DNA of 15,281 bases from an uncultured Olsenella sp. (lineage in GTDB: Bacteria; Actinomycetota; Coriobacteriia; Coriobacteriales; Atopobiaceae): contig CALCDK010000027.1 in NCBI GenBank assembly GCA_937900605.1, positions 1-15,281 of the forward strand, written 5' to 3'. Below the pieces are notes generated by a model. The model ran no database searches. It was not told the origin of the DNA and saw only the letters and a list, made by a program, of their open reading frames with translations. The position numbers and the translations under genes are program-made. Below, one piece after another: positions 1-8,030 of the stretch. Within the stretch, counting starts at the first letter, position 1. Each line of letters starts with the position of its first letter.

Positions 1-152
1 GCGAGCCCCTCCGGGACCCGCTTGCGCACGAAGGGCCCCTCGCCGCCCGCGCGCACGAGCTCGGTCGAGCCCGTCGCGCCGCTCGAGAGCACGCGCTCCA
101 CCTCGAACGAATCGTCGAGGCGCATCCCCAGCATGGTCGTCGCGTCGTCCAC
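1..152 (-). CDS. Serine/threonine protein kinase, N-terminal fragment (runs off the window)
   Basis: Only about the first 50 residues are present; the gene continues beyond base 1. The translation from GTG at 152 runs into RLDDSFEVERVLSSGATGST, then ELVRAGGEGPFVRKRVPEG. This has the layout of a kinase N-lobe: a first strand, a Gly-rich turn (SSGATGST) and a third-strand lysine context (FVRKRV). I chose GTG at 152 because GGAGG (163-159) lies 6 nt upstream; the ATG at 134 is 24 nt from that SD. The SD overlaps the TAG stop of the HTH gene just upstream, so the two are translationally coupled. Family knowledge: similar kinases sit beside short HTH proteins in Coriobacteriia and clostridia. The catalytic loop and any membrane segment lie outside the window, so activity cannot be judged. 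Confidence 0.6.
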   Translation of the reverse strand, partial: MDDATTMLGMRLDDSFEVERVLSSGATGSTELVRAGGEGPFVRKRVPEGL

Positions 153-155
153 GGC

Positions 156-590
156 CTACCTCCCCGCGTCCAGCAGGGTCCGCTCGCCCAGGCGCCACAG
201 CTCGTCGTCGGTCCGCTCGCGGTCCAGCCCGTGCGAGACGCACCAGATGACGACCGCGTCGCGCGCGCACTTCGGGCTCAGCTGCGAGGCGCCCGCCAGG
301 CGCAGCAGACGGCCCGTCTCGCGCAGGTCGCACCCCAGGCCCAGCGCCAGCATGATGGCGTGGTCGCGCCCGGGGCGGCGCGTGCCCTGGAACACCTGGT
401 AGCCGAAGGTGGCCCCGAGCCCGGCGCGCCGGATGGCCTGCGCGCGGGTCATCCCCGAGCGGGCGAGAAGCCCGGCGAGGTAGTCGGGCAGGTCGCGGTC
501 GAGCGTCTGCCCGCAGGCGAGGTACGCCTCGGGCGACGCCGCCCCGACGATGCTGGCCACGAGCTCCTCCGTGAGCCTCTCCGACCCCAT
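156..590 (-). CDS. Small helix-turn-helix (XRE-like) DNA-binding protein
   Basis: A 144-residue protein. The middle (about residues 34-85) reads LPDYLAGLLARSGMTRAQAI, then a turn and AGLGATFGYQVFQGTRRPGR, followed by DHAIMLALGLGCDLRETGRL, the pattern of an XRE/Cro five-helix HTH with the YQVFQGTRRPGRD segment as recognition part. A C-terminal helical tail contains CARDAVVIWCVSHGL. The start is ATG at 590, with a G-rich SD (GGGGGGTG) just upstream; an upstream in-frame ATG would give an Arg/Ser-rich extension with no family character. It overlaps the SD of the kinase-like gene and almost certainly shares its transcript, suggesting a regulator/kinase pair. No ligand or target is evident. An inverted repeat at 658-676 lies in its probable promoter. 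Confidence 0.75.
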   Translation of the reverse strand: MGSERLTEELVASIVGAASPEAYLACGQTLDRDLPDYLAGLLARSGMTRAQAIRRAGLGATFGYQVFQGTRRPGRDHAIMLALGLGCDLRETGRLLRLAGASQLSPKCARDAVVIWCVSHGLDRERTDDELWRLGERTLLDAGR

Positions 591-646
591 GACGCACCCC
601 CCGACAACCGGCCCCTCTTGCCGCGAACGTAGCTCAGGCACCGGAC

Positions 647-676
647 AGAATAGCGATCCTGCGACGTCATCGCAGG
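647..676 (-). promoter_or_regulatory. Probable promoter and 19-bp dyad upstream of the HTH-kinase pair
   Basis: On the minus strand TATTCT (652-647) is a good -10 about 57 nt upstream of the HTH start. Immediately upstream lies the inverted repeat CCTGCGA-cgtca-TCGCAGG (658-676), with perfect 7-bp arms. It covers the spacer and -35 region, where a repressor or autoregulator would bind. The -35 itself is poor. Seen directly: the repeat and the -10. Inferred: operator function. Confidence 0.45.
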
Positions 677-694
677 CGAGAGGGACTTCTCGCC
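675..694. repeat. Perfect 7-bp inverted repeat GGCGAGA/TCTCGCC in the divergent intergenic region
   Basis: GGCGAGA (675-681) and TCTCGCC (688-694) are separated by 6 nt between two divergent genes, so this is not an ordinary terminator. It overlaps the end of the 658-676 dyad by two bases. Its right arm is a copy of the recurrent word CTTCTCGCC (686-694), and its left arm starts the variant GGCGAGAGG. Confidence 0.5.
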
Positions 695-720
695 GCCGCA
701 ATCGACGCGTCGCACGGTAC

Positions 721-788
721 CATAGTCTTAGCCTATGTCGGGCTATAGTGAATTGTGTGCTTCTCTATCTGGCAGGGCCCCGTATACT
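721..788 (+). promoter_or_regulatory. Promoter region of metN
   Basis: Two -10-like hexamers are visible: TATAGT at 744-749 and TATACT at 783-788. The second ends 7 nt before the metN ATG (796), so transcription would begin at or next to the start codon. No SD precedes that ATG. A small inverted repeat, CATAG (721-725)/CTATG (733-737), lies upstream and could bind a regulator. No SAM riboswitch core was recognised here. The -35 elements are weak. Confidence 0.5.
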
Positions 789-795
789 CGAACCC

Positions 796-1598
<803 letters not shown>

Positions 1599-1599
<1 letters not shown>

Positions 1600-2288
1600 T
1601 GGACGTCATGCAGTACCTTTCCGACTTCTTCGCCCAGTACGGCGGCCTTCTCGCCGAGGGCACCGTCGACACCCTGGTCATGGTCGTCGGCTCCACGCTG
1701 TGGGCCTACGTCATCGGCATCGTCCTGGGCGTCCTGCTCGTCCTTCTCGCCCCTGGCGGCCTCCACGAGCACCCGCGCGCCTACGCCGTCCTCGGCTGGG
1801 CCGTCAACATGCTCCGCTCGCTGCCCTTCATCATCCTGCTGACCTTCATCAGCCCGTTCACCCGCGCCATCGTGGGCACGTCACTGGGCGTCTCGGCGGC
1901 CATGGTCCCGCTCATCATCAGCGCCGGCCCCTTCGTCGCCCGCATGGTCGAGCAGTCCCTCTCGGAGGTCGACCACGGCCTCATCGAGGCGGCCAGCTCC
2001 ATGGGCGCCTCCACCTGGGAGATCGTCACCAAGGTCTACCTGCGCGAGGGCCTTCCCAGCCTCCTGCGCGGCCTGCCCATCGTGACCATCACCATCCTGG
2101 GCTACTCCGCCATGGCAGGCGTGACCGGTGCCGGCGGCCTCGGCGACATCGCCATCCGCTACGGCTACCAGCGCTACCAGAACGACGTGATGATCGCCAC
2201 GATCGTCATCCTCGTCGTGCTCGTGCAGCTCATCCAGTCTGCCGGCAACCTGCTCGTCCGCATCTGCGACAAGCGAATGCGCTCCTAG
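1599..2288 (+). CDS. metI: Methionine ABC transporter permease MetI
   Basis: A 229-residue integral membrane protein with about five hydrophobic segments, the normal size for MetI. The cytoplasmic coupling loop that contacts MetN is clear: EAASSMGASTWEIV followed by LREGLPSLLRGLP, matching the EAA motif of this permease family. The N-terminal part (VDTLVMVVGSTLWAYVIG, later RSLPFIILL) also matches. The start is taken as GTG at 1599, overlapping the metN stop (TAGTG), with GAGGTGG 4 nt upstream; ATG at 1608 is an alternative 3 codons in. The overlap implies coupled translation with metN. The pair forms the channel and motor of a D/L-methionine importer. Two exact CTTCTCGCC words occur in this gene, both read as Leu-Leu-Ala. 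Confidence 0.9.
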
Positions 2289-2414
2289 CGAGCGCACATG
2301 AAGCCGCGGCGCCGTCGCGCCGCACCCATCCCCCCTCCCGGCATCGCCGCCCCCTCGCAGCGGGGCGTGTGGTCGCATACCCTTCGCTCATATAACAGAT
2401 GAAAGGTTGTCAAC
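2289..2414 (+). promoter_or_regulatory. metI-metQ intergenic region with two stem-loops and a metQ promoter
   Basis: Two short GC stems follow the metI stop: GCGGCGC/GCGCCGC (2306-2312, 2317-2323) and CGCCCC/GGGGCG (2348-2353, 2362-2367), neither with a T-tract. TATAAC at 2391-2396 is a likely -10 for metQ, and AAAGG (2402-2406) is its SD. Separate initiation would let the binding protein be made in excess over MetN and MetI, as is common for ABC importers; that role is inferred. Confidence 0.5.
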
Positions 2415-3248
2415 ATGTCTGCAAAGTCTCGCCTCACCTCCCTGCTCGGCGGCGTCGTCGCCTGCGGCCTCGCCCTCGCCCTCGTCGCCTGCGGCGGCGG
2501 CAACGCGGCCGCCAGCGCCGACACCACGATCCGCGTCGGCGCCTCCCCCTCGCCGCACGCCGAGATTCTCGCCCAGGTCAAGGACGAGCTCTCCAAGCAG
2601 GGCTACACCCTCGAGGTCGTCGAGTACAACGACTACATCCAGCCCAACGTGGCCCTGTCCGAGGGCGACCTCGACGCCAACTACTTCCAGCACAAGCCCT
2701 ACCTCGACGACTACAACGCCGAGAACGGCACCGACCTGGTCGACGCGGGCGCCATCCACTTCGAGCCGATGGGCCTGTACGCCGGCAAGAGCTCCGACCT
2801 CGCCAACGTCCCCGACGGCGCCAAGATCGCCGTCCCGTCCGACGCAACCAACGAGGCCCGCGCGCTGCTGCTGCTCCAGGACCAGGGCATCATCAAGCTG
2901 CGTGACGGCGCCGGCCTGAGCGCCACCAAGAACGACATCGTCGAGAACCCCCACAACGTCGAGATCGTCGAGCTCGAGGCCGCCAACATCCCCCACACCC
3001 TGCAGGACTCCGACTTCGGCATCGTCAACGGCAACTACGCCCTGGCCGCTGGCCTTGACACCAGCTCCGCGCTCGTGACCGAGTCCGCCGACTCCGAGGC
3101 CGCCAAGACCTACGCCAACCTCGTCGTCTGCCGCCCGGACAACGCCGACTCCGACAAGATCAAGGCCCTCGTCGCCGCGCTGCAGTCCGAGACCGTCCGC
3201 TCCTACATCGAGCAGACCTACTCCGGCGTCGTCGTCCCGGTCTTCTAG
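2415..3248 (+). CDS. metQ: Methionine-binding lipoprotein MetQ (NlpA family)
   Basis: A 277-residue extracytoplasmic substrate-binding protein. It begins with a lipoprotein signal: basic MSAKSR, a hydrophobic stretch and lipobox LVAC with the lipid-modified cysteine at residue 26, followed by a flexible GGGNAAAS linker. The mature part is typical NlpA/MetQ: IRVGASPSPHAEIL, GDLDANYFQHKPYLDDYN, IAVPSDATNEARALLLLQ and DFGIVNGNYALAAGL. It captures methionine (possibly also D-methionine or dipeptides) and delivers it to MetI-MetN. ATG at 2415 has AAAGG 8 nt upstream and its own probable promoter at 2391. The gene ends at a strong terminator 38 nt downstream. Exact ligand preference cannot be read from the sequence; family assignment is secure. 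Confidence 0.92.
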   Translation: MSAKSRLTSLLGGVVACGLALALVACGGGNAAASADTTIRVGASPSPHAEILAQVKDELSKQGYTLEVVEYNDYIQPNVALSEGDLDANYFQHKPYLDDYNAENGTDLVDAGAIHFEPMGLYAGKSSDLANVPDGAKIAVPSDATNEARALLLLQDQGIIKLRDGAGLSATKNDIVENPHNVEIVELEAANIPHTLQDSDFGIVNGNYALAAGLDTSSALVTESADSEAAKTYANLVVCRPDNADSDKIKALVAALQSETVRSYIEQTYSGVVVPVF

Positions 3249-3286
3249 GCCACACCACGCCAGCCCGCGGCCACGGCCGCGTCCCC

Positions 3287-3331
3287 AAGGCCCCTCTCGC
3301 CCGCGCACCGCGCCCCGGCGAGAGGGGCCTT
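3287..3331 (+). terminator. Strong hairpin terminator after metQ
   Basis: Perfect 15-bp arms AAGGCCCCTCTCGCC (3287-3301) and GGCGAGAGGGGCCTT (3317-3331) with a 15-nt loop. There is almost no T-tract after the stem (the last TT belongs to the arm). The arms carry the CTCTCGCC variant of the recurrent word. Because of its symmetry it could stop transcription in both directions. Confidence 0.85.
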
Positions 3332-3389
3332 CCCATGCCGCTCGCGACGAACCCGCAGGTTCTCACGTGCAGAGCCCGCGGAGTTGTCT

Positions 3390-3395
3390 CATACT
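3390..3395 (+). promoter_or_regulatory. -10 element (CATACT) for the DEAD-box helicase, leaderless spacing
   Basis: CATACT ends 7 nt before the ATG at 3403, the same spacing as TATACT before metN. No SD lies before the ATG (only CTGGGCAGC), so a leaderless transcript is the simplest reading. No convincing -35 hexamer is seen. Confidence 0.45.
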
Positions 3396-3402
3396 GGGCA
3401 GC

Positions 3403-4662
3403 ATGGCTACTTCATTTGCCGAGCTCGGGCTAAACGAGCAGATCCTCGCCGGGGTCGACGCCCTCGGCTTCAGCGAGCCCACCCCCGTCCAGGCGGGCGC
3501 CATCCCGGTGGCCCTCCAGGGGCGCGACGTCGTCGCGTCCGCGCAGACGGGCACGGGCAAGACCGCCGCGTTCGCGCTCCCCACGCTCCAGCGCGTGATG
3601 GGCGCCACGGGCAAGGGGCCGCACGCCCTCGTGGTCACCCCCACCCGCGAGCTGGCCGCGCAGATCGAGCGCATGGTCGCCACGGTCTGCAAGCACACCT
3701 CGCAGCGCGCCGTCATCGTCATGGGCGGCGAGAAGTTCGACCGCCAGATCGAGCAGCTCTCCCGCGGCTGCGACCTGCTCGTCGCCACGCCGGGACGCCT
3801 CCTGGACCTCATGGAGCACGGCCACGTGAGCCTGCGCCAGGTCAAGGTCCTCGTCCTCGACGAGGCCGACCGCATGCTGGACATGGGCTTCTGGCCCTCC
3901 GTGCGCCGCATCATGCACGCCCTGCCGGCGCGCCACCAGACGCTGCTCTTCTCGGCCACCATCCCGGACTCCATCAAGGCCACCATCGACGCCATGCTCG
4001 ACGACCCTGCCACCGTGGAGATCTCGCGCGTGGGCGAGACGGCCGACACCGTCGACGAGCACCTCTGCCCCGTCACCCAGGGCCAGAAGGGCGAGCTGCT
4101 GCGCGCCCTGCTCCAGACCGGCGGCGCGGCCGACCAGGCGCCCGAGCGCGTCCTGGTGTTCTGCCGCACCAAGCACCGCGTCGACGACGTCTCGGCCACG
4201 CTCAAGGCCGCCGGCGTCAAGGTGGACGTCATGCACGCCGACCGCCCGCAGGCCGCCCGCGCCCGCGCGCTCGAGCGCTTCCGCGACGGCAAGGTGCAGG
4301 TCCTCGTCGCGACGGACGTCATGAGCCGCGGCATCGACGTCGCGGGCGTCGACGCCGTCGTCAACTTCGACGTGCCCATGGACCCCGAGGACTACGTGCA
4401 CCGCATCGGCCGCACGGGCCGCGCCGGCGCCACCGGCCACGCGTACACCTTCGTCGCGCCGGACGAGATCAGCCCCCTGCGCGAGATCGAGTACTTCACC
4501 AAGAAGCTCGTCCCGCTGTGGGACCTCGAGGGCTTCCAGTACGACTCGGGCCGCATCGTCCCGCAGGCCAACCGCCCCACCACCCGCTCCAAGCGCACCA
4601 TGTTCTCGGGCTCGCGCTCCCGCGGCCGCGGCTTCGGCGGCCGCTACGGCAGGCACTTCTAG
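3403..4662 (+). CDS. DEAD-box ATP-dependent RNA helicase (RhlE/CsdA-like)
   Basis: A 419-residue helicase with both RecA-like domains intact. Q-motif region with F5 and PTPVQ (26-30), motif I AQTGTGKT (47-54), Ia PTRELAAQ (80-87), Ib TPGR (129-132), II DEAD (153-156), III SAT (184-186), IV VLVFCRTK (250-257), V ATDVMSRGID (303-312) and VI HRIGRTGRAG (333-342). The short C-terminal tail is Arg/Gly-rich (SRGRGFGGRYGR), suited to RNA contact as in RhlE-type helicases. It lacks the DbpA-type RNA-binding domain. Such enzymes unwind structured RNA during ribosome assembly, mRNA decay or cold adaptation; the exact role cannot be assigned. I prefer ATG at 3403 over the GTG at 3367 because the protein then starts MATSFAELGL, the family N-terminus. 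Transcribed alone between two terminators. Confidence 0.92.
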   Translation: MATSFAELGLNEQILAGVDALGFSEPTPVQAGAIPVALQGRDVVASAQTGTGKTAAFALPTLQRVMGATGKGPHALVVTPTRELAAQIERMVATVCKHTSQRAVIVMGGEKFDRQIEQLSRGCDLLVATPGRLLDLMEHGHVSLRQVKVLVLDEADRMLDMGFWPSVRRIMHALPARHQTLLFSATIPDSIKATIDAMLDDPATVEISRVGETADTVDEHLCPVTQGQKGELLRALLQTGGAADQAPERVLVFCRTKHRVDDVSATLKAAGVKVDVMHADRPQAARARALERFRDGKVQVLVATDVMSRGIDVAGVDAVVNFDVPMDPEDYVHRIGRTGRAGATGHAYTFVAPDEISPLREIEYFTKKLVPLWDLEGFQYDSGRIVPQANRPTTRSKRTMFSGSRSRGRGFGGRYGRHF

Positions 4663-4690
4663 CCCGCCACCACAGAAGACGGCGCATGTG

Positions 4691-4733
4691 GGCGCCCCGG
4701 TCCGGTCCGCCCGGGTCGGGGCGCCTCTCTCTT
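4691..4733 (+). terminator. Terminator after the DEAD-box helicase gene
   Basis: Perfect 9-bp arms GGCGCCCCG (4691-4699) and CGGGGCGCC (4717-4725), followed by pyrimidine-rich TCTCTCTT. The tail can also pair with GAGAGG at 4748-4752 and beyond, giving an alternative fold. Confidence 0.75.
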
Positions 4734-4782
4734 GCGCGGGTGCGGCGAGAGGGGCCGGGCGGCGGCCTGGCGGGCCGAGCAA

Positions 4783-4788
4783 TACAAT
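4783..4788 (+). promoter_or_regulatory. -10 element (TACAAT) for the rlmI-like gene
   Basis: TACAAT lies 41 nt upstream of the ATG, in a short AT-rich patch of otherwise GC-rich DNA. No good -35 hexamer is seen 16-18 bp upstream. Confidence 0.4.
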
Positions 4789-4829
4789 GGTTCGCGACAA
4801 GCGCGCACTCACCCGAGAAGGGGGCCCAC

Positions 4830-6125
4830 ATGAAGCAGGTTCGTCCGTACCCGCAGGTCGTCGTCACCAGGAAGGCGGGCCGCTCGCTCAAGGCCGGCCA
4901 CCCCTGGGTGTTCGAGGGCGAGGTCGTGCGCATGGAGCCCTCCCCCGCCGACGGGCGCGAGGCGGCCAACGGCGACCTCGTCGACGTGCGCGAGGACAAC
5001 GGCACCTGGCAGGGCACGGGCCTGCTCTCGCTCGAGTCCAAGATCCGCGTGCGGGTCGTGAGCCGCAACGCCAACGACCGCTTCGACGACGCGTTCTGGG
5101 AGCGCCGCATCCGCTACGCCTGGCAGCACCGCGTCACCTGCATGGGGGCCCGGGCGCTGCCCGGCACCGCCAGCGACCTCGAGGCCTGCCGCGTGGTCTT
5201 CTCGGAGGCCGACGGCCTGCCCGGGCTCGTCGTCGACCGCTACGGCTCGGTCCTCGTGGCGCAGGTGGGCACCGTCGGCATGGAGCGCCTCAAGTCGCGG
5301 CTGCTCCCCTTGGTCGTTCGCGTCCTGCGCGAGGACGGCCAGGACGTCCGCAGCGTCTACGAGCGAAACGACGGCCAGTCGCGCGCCAAGGAGGGCCTCG
5401 AGCGCTCGAAGGGCTGGTGGGACGACGGCTCGGGCCTCGTCGAGGTGCCGCAGTCCGCGCGCATCGTCGTGCACGAGAACGGCCTCGCGTTCGACCTCGA
5501 CGTCGAGAACAGCCAGAAGACCGGCTTCTTCCTGGACCAGAAGTACAACCGCCGCGCGGTGCGCCAGATCAGCTCCGGCAGGCGCGTGCTCGACTGCTTC
5601 TGCCACGTGGGCCCGTTCGGCCTCAACGCGGCGGCCGGCGGCGCGCAGCACGTGCGCTGCGTGGACGTCAGCCAGACCGCAATCGACCTCGCCGCGCAGA
5701 ACGCGCGACTCAACGGCCTCGACGACCGGATGGGCTTCACCTGCGCAAACGTCATGGAGTACCTGCCCGAGCTCGCCCGCGACCGTGCGAGGCTCCGCGA
5801 GGAGGGCGGCCCGTTCGACCTCATCGTGCTGGACCCGCCCGCGTTCACCAAGAGCCGCAGCACCGTGGGCCACGCCGCGCACGGCTACCGCCAGATTAAC
5901 TACGAGGCCCTGCGACTGCTGCCGCGCGGCGGATACCTCGCCACGTGCAGCTGCTCGCACTTCATGACGCGCGACCTTCTCGCACAGGCGATCGCCCAGG
6001 CCGCGCACGACGCCAACGTGCAGCTCAAGCAGGTCGAGGAGCGCCAGCAGGCGCCCGATCACCCCATCTTGTGGGGCGTCGACGAGAGCCACTACCTGGA
6101 CTTCTTCATCTTCCAGGTGGTCTAG
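4830..6125 (+). CDS. rlmI: 23S rRNA (cytosine-5) methyltransferase, RlmI-type class I SAM enzyme
   Basis: A 431-residue SAM-dependent methyltransferase, close to the usual 390-410 for RlmI-like proteins. The N-terminus has the PUA-type RNA-binding fold (GRSLKAGHPWVFEGEVVR, then GDLVDVREDNG and GTGLLSLESKIRVRVVS). The central EEHEHE-like part includes SEADGLPGLVVDRYG, and the conserved block DLDVENSQKTGFFLDQ precedes the catalytic domain. The SAM loop is VLDCFCHVGPFGLNAA (from residue 253), the substrate-binding motif is DLIVLDPPAF (from 330), and TCSCSHF (from 372) holds the probable catalytic cysteine. Family role: methylation of C1962 of 23S rRNA. The start ATG has a strong SD (AGAAGGGGG). 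Monocistronic: own promoter-like box upstream and terminator downstream. Paralogous RlmI-like enzymes exist, so the exact base is inferred. Confidence 0.85.
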   Translation: MKQVRPYPQVVVTRKAGRSLKAGHPWVFEGEVVRMEPSPADGREAANGDLVDVREDNGTWQGTGLLSLESKIRVRVVSRNANDRFDDAFWERRIRYAWQHRVTCMGARALPGTASDLEACRVVFSEADGLPGLVVDRYGSVLVAQVGTVGMERLKSRLLPLVVRVLREDGQDVRSVYERNDGQSRAKEGLERSKGWWDDGSGLVEVPQSARIVVHENGLAFDLDVENSQKTGFFLDQKYNRRAVRQISSGRRVLDCFCHVGPFGLNAAAGGAQHVRCVDVSQTAIDLAAQNARLNGLDDRMGFTCANVMEYLPELARDRARLREEGGPFDLIVLDPPAFTKSRSTVGHAAHGYRQINYEALRLLPRGGYLATCSCSHFMTRDLLAQAIAQAAHDANVQLKQVEERQQAPDHPILWGVDESHYLDFFIFQVV

Positions 6126-6146
6126 CGCCCCAAGGTGGCGCGCCCG

Positions 6147-6188
6147 GGGCCCCGGGTGCCGGCGACGGCGCTCGGGGCCCTTCTCGTC
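6147..6188 (+). terminator. Terminator after the rlmI-like gene
   Basis: GGGCCCCG (6147-6154) pairs with CGGGGCCC (6173-6180), followed by TTCTCGTC instead of a T-run. The 16 nt at 6173-6188 are identical to those at the terminator after the lactate permease (7966-7981). Confidence 0.7.
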
Positions 6189-6193
6189 GCACC

Positions 6194-6248
6194 GAATTAC
6201 AAACGGGGCGAAAGAATTACGACGAGTCGGCGAACGGCGTGGTAAATT
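6194..6248 (+). promoter_or_regulatory. Probable control region of the lactate permease gene
   Basis: GAATTAC occurs twice, at 6194-6200 and 6214-6220, exactly 20 bp apart (two helical turns), in an AT-rich island. A possible -10, TAAATT, follows at 6243-6248, 74 nt before the ATG. Direct repeats with this phase suggest an activator or repressor site. The regulator is unknown and the promoter assignment is weak. Confidence 0.3.
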
Positions 6249-6322
6249 TGGTGAGCGGCACACTGTCCCGCGCCCGGGTCAGCGGCCACACAAGACCATC
6301 CGCAAACCGCCCGGGAGATACC

Positions 6323-7870
6323 ATGCTTGAGCTCACGGTCATGTTCGTGCTGGCGCTCGCGCCCATCGTCTGGCTGATCGTCGCGCTGTGCGGCCTTCAC
6401 ATGGAGGCGCACAAGGCCAGCATCGGCGCCTTCGTCGTCGCCGCCGTCTGCGCGCTCGCCATCTGGCACATGGACGCGTTCGACCTCCTCACCGCGGCCC
6501 TCGAGGGCATGCTCATGGCGATCTGGCCGATCGTCATCGTCATCGTCGCCGCGGTCTTCACCTACAACCTCACGGTGCACACCGGCGCCATGGAGACGAT
6601 CAAGGGCATGCTCTGCTCCGTCTCGTGCGACCGCCGCGTCCTCGTGCTGCTCATCGGCTGGTGCTTCGGCGCCTTCCTCGAGGGCATGGCGGGCTTCGGC
6701 ACCGCGGTCGCCATCCCCGCGAGCATGCTCGTCGCGCTGGGCGTCAGCCCCGTGACCGCGATCCTGTCGTGCCTGGTCGCCAACGGCGTGCCCACCATGT
6801 TCGGCTCCATCGGCATCCCCACCACCACGCTCGCGTCCATCACGGGCCTCGACGCCATCCAGCTCGCACTCACCCAGGCCGTGCAGGTGATCCCGTTCGT
6901 CATCGCGTGCCCCATCATCATGGTCTGCCTGGTCGGCGGCGGCCCCCGCGCGCTCAAGGGCGCCACGGGCGCGGCCCTCGTCGCCGGCGTGTCGTTCGCG
7001 GTCCCGGAGGTCCTGGCGGCCGCGCTCATCGGCCCTGCCCTCGCCGACGTCGTGGCGTCCGTCTGCTCGCTGGGCGCCACCTTCGCCTACGGCCTGGCCA
7101 CCCACAGCCGAGAGGTCCCCGAGGAGCACCGCCTCCAGTCCGGCACCGACGCCGCGCCGCAGGCCAGCGCCGGCGAGAAGCTCCGCGCCTGGTCGCCGTT
7201 CCTCCTCATCTTCCTGGTGCTCCTGCTCCCCAGCCAGCTCGTCCCGGCCATCCACGACCCGCTGTCCAGCATCGCCACCACGGTGAACGCCTACTCCGGC
7301 GACCCGAGCGCCACCCTCACGTTCACCTGGGTCAACACCCCCGGCGTCCTCATCCTGGCCTGCGGCATCGTCGGCGGCGTCATCCAGCGCTGCCCCGCGC
7401 GCGAGATGCTCGCCGTCATGGGCGAGACCTGCAAGCAGATGTCCAAGACCGTCATCACCATGCTCGGCGTCCTGGCCTGCGCCAAGGTCATGGGCTACTC
7501 CGGCATGATCGCGAGCATCGCGGCGTTCTTCGTCGCCGCCCTCGGCCCGCTGTACCCGCTCGTCGCACCGCTGCTCGGCGCACTCGGCACCTTCGTGACC
7601 GGCTCCGGCACGTCCTCCGAGGTCCTCTTCGGCAACGTGCAGCTGCAGGCGGCGACCACCCTGGGCGTCGACCCGACCTGGCTCGTCGCTTCCAACTCGC
7701 TCGGCGTGAGCGCCGGCAAGATGCTCAGCCCGCAGAACATCGCGATCGGCTGCTCCGCCGTGGGCCTCGTCGGCCAGGACGGCAAGGTCATGGGCAGCGT
7801 CGCCATGTGGGCGTTCGCCTTCGCGGCTGCCATGTCCGTCCTCGTCTTCGTCGGCTCGCTCGTCCTCTAG
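6323..7870 (+). CDS. lctP: L-lactate permease (LctP/LldP family)
   Basis: A 515-residue polytopic membrane protein with roughly 12-14 hydrophobic segments, the usual size for the lactate permease family (TC 2.A.14). Family blocks are present: an early GAFLEGMAGFGTAVAIPAS, then GVSPVTAILSCLVANGVP, GTFVTGSGTSSEVLFGN (422-438) and AGKMLSPQNIAIGC. It probably moves L-lactate (or glycolate) with protons across the cytoplasmic membrane, for uptake or export. ATG at 6323 is preceded by GGGAG 5 nt upstream. It stands alone between terminators; no lactate dehydrogenase or Lut genes adjoin it here, so the physiological direction cannot be deduced. It is convergent with tadA. No truncation is apparent. 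Confidence 0.92.
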   Translation: MLELTVMFVLALAPIVWLIVALCGLHMEAHKASIGAFVVAAVCALAIWHMDAFDLLTAALEGMLMAIWPIVIVIVAAVFTYNLTVHTGAMETIKGMLCSVSCDRRVLVLLIGWCFGAFLEGMAGFGTAVAIPASMLVALGVSPVTAILSCLVANGVPTMFGSIGIPTTTLASITGLDAIQLALTQAVQVIPFVIACPIIMVCLVGGGPRALKGATGAALVAGVSFAVPEVLAAALIGPALADVVASVCSLGATFAYGLATHSREVPEEHRLQSGTDAAPQASAGEKLRAWSPFLLIFLVLLLPSQLVPAIHDPLSSIATTVNAYSGDPSATLTFTWVNTPGVLILACGIVGGVIQRCPAREMLAVMGETCKQMSKTVITMLGVLACAKVMGYSGMIASIAAFFVAALGPLYPLVAPLLGALGTFVTGSGTSSEVLFGNVQLQAATTLGVDPTWLVASNSLGVSAGKMLSPQNIAIGCSAVGLVGQDGKVMGSVAMWAFAFAAAMSVLVFVGSLVL

Positions 7871-7928
7871 CGAGCGCCGCGAGCGACTGCGCCGTCAGCG
7901 CCGCGCGCCCGACGCCCCGCAACGCATA

Positions 7929-7981
7929 GGGCCCCGAGGCCCGCCCACCTTCGCGAGCGAGGCCCCGGGGCCCTTCTCGTC
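7929..7981 (+). terminator. Terminator after lctP, between convergent lctP and tadA
   Basis: GGGCCCCG (7929-7936) pairs with CGGGGCCC (7966-7973) and is followed by TTCTCGTC. It repeats the terminator after the rlmI-like gene nearly verbatim at its 3' side. It may serve both converging genes, although the tail on the minus side is not T-rich. Confidence 0.7.
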
Positions 7982-8030
7982 CCACGCGACGCCGGCGAGA
8001 AGTGCCGCCGCCGCGCCCGCGACCCGTCAG

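Noticed and set aside
22..632. Plus-strand open frames over the HTH/kinase region
   Set aside because: Ser/Arg/Pro-rich shadow frames with no SD. The minus frames carry the HTH and kinase motifs and good SDs.
591..795. SAM (S-box) or other methionine riboswitch before metN
   Set aside because: No recognisable riboswitch core, and the -10 immediately before the ATG leaves no room for a leader from that promoter.
3384..4829. Open frame running through the helicase gene into the rlmI-like gene
   Set aside because: It is out of frame with the helicase and Arg/His/Pro-rich. The rlmI-like start at 4830 has a strong SD and family N-terminus, and a terminator lies between the genes, so it is not a fusion.
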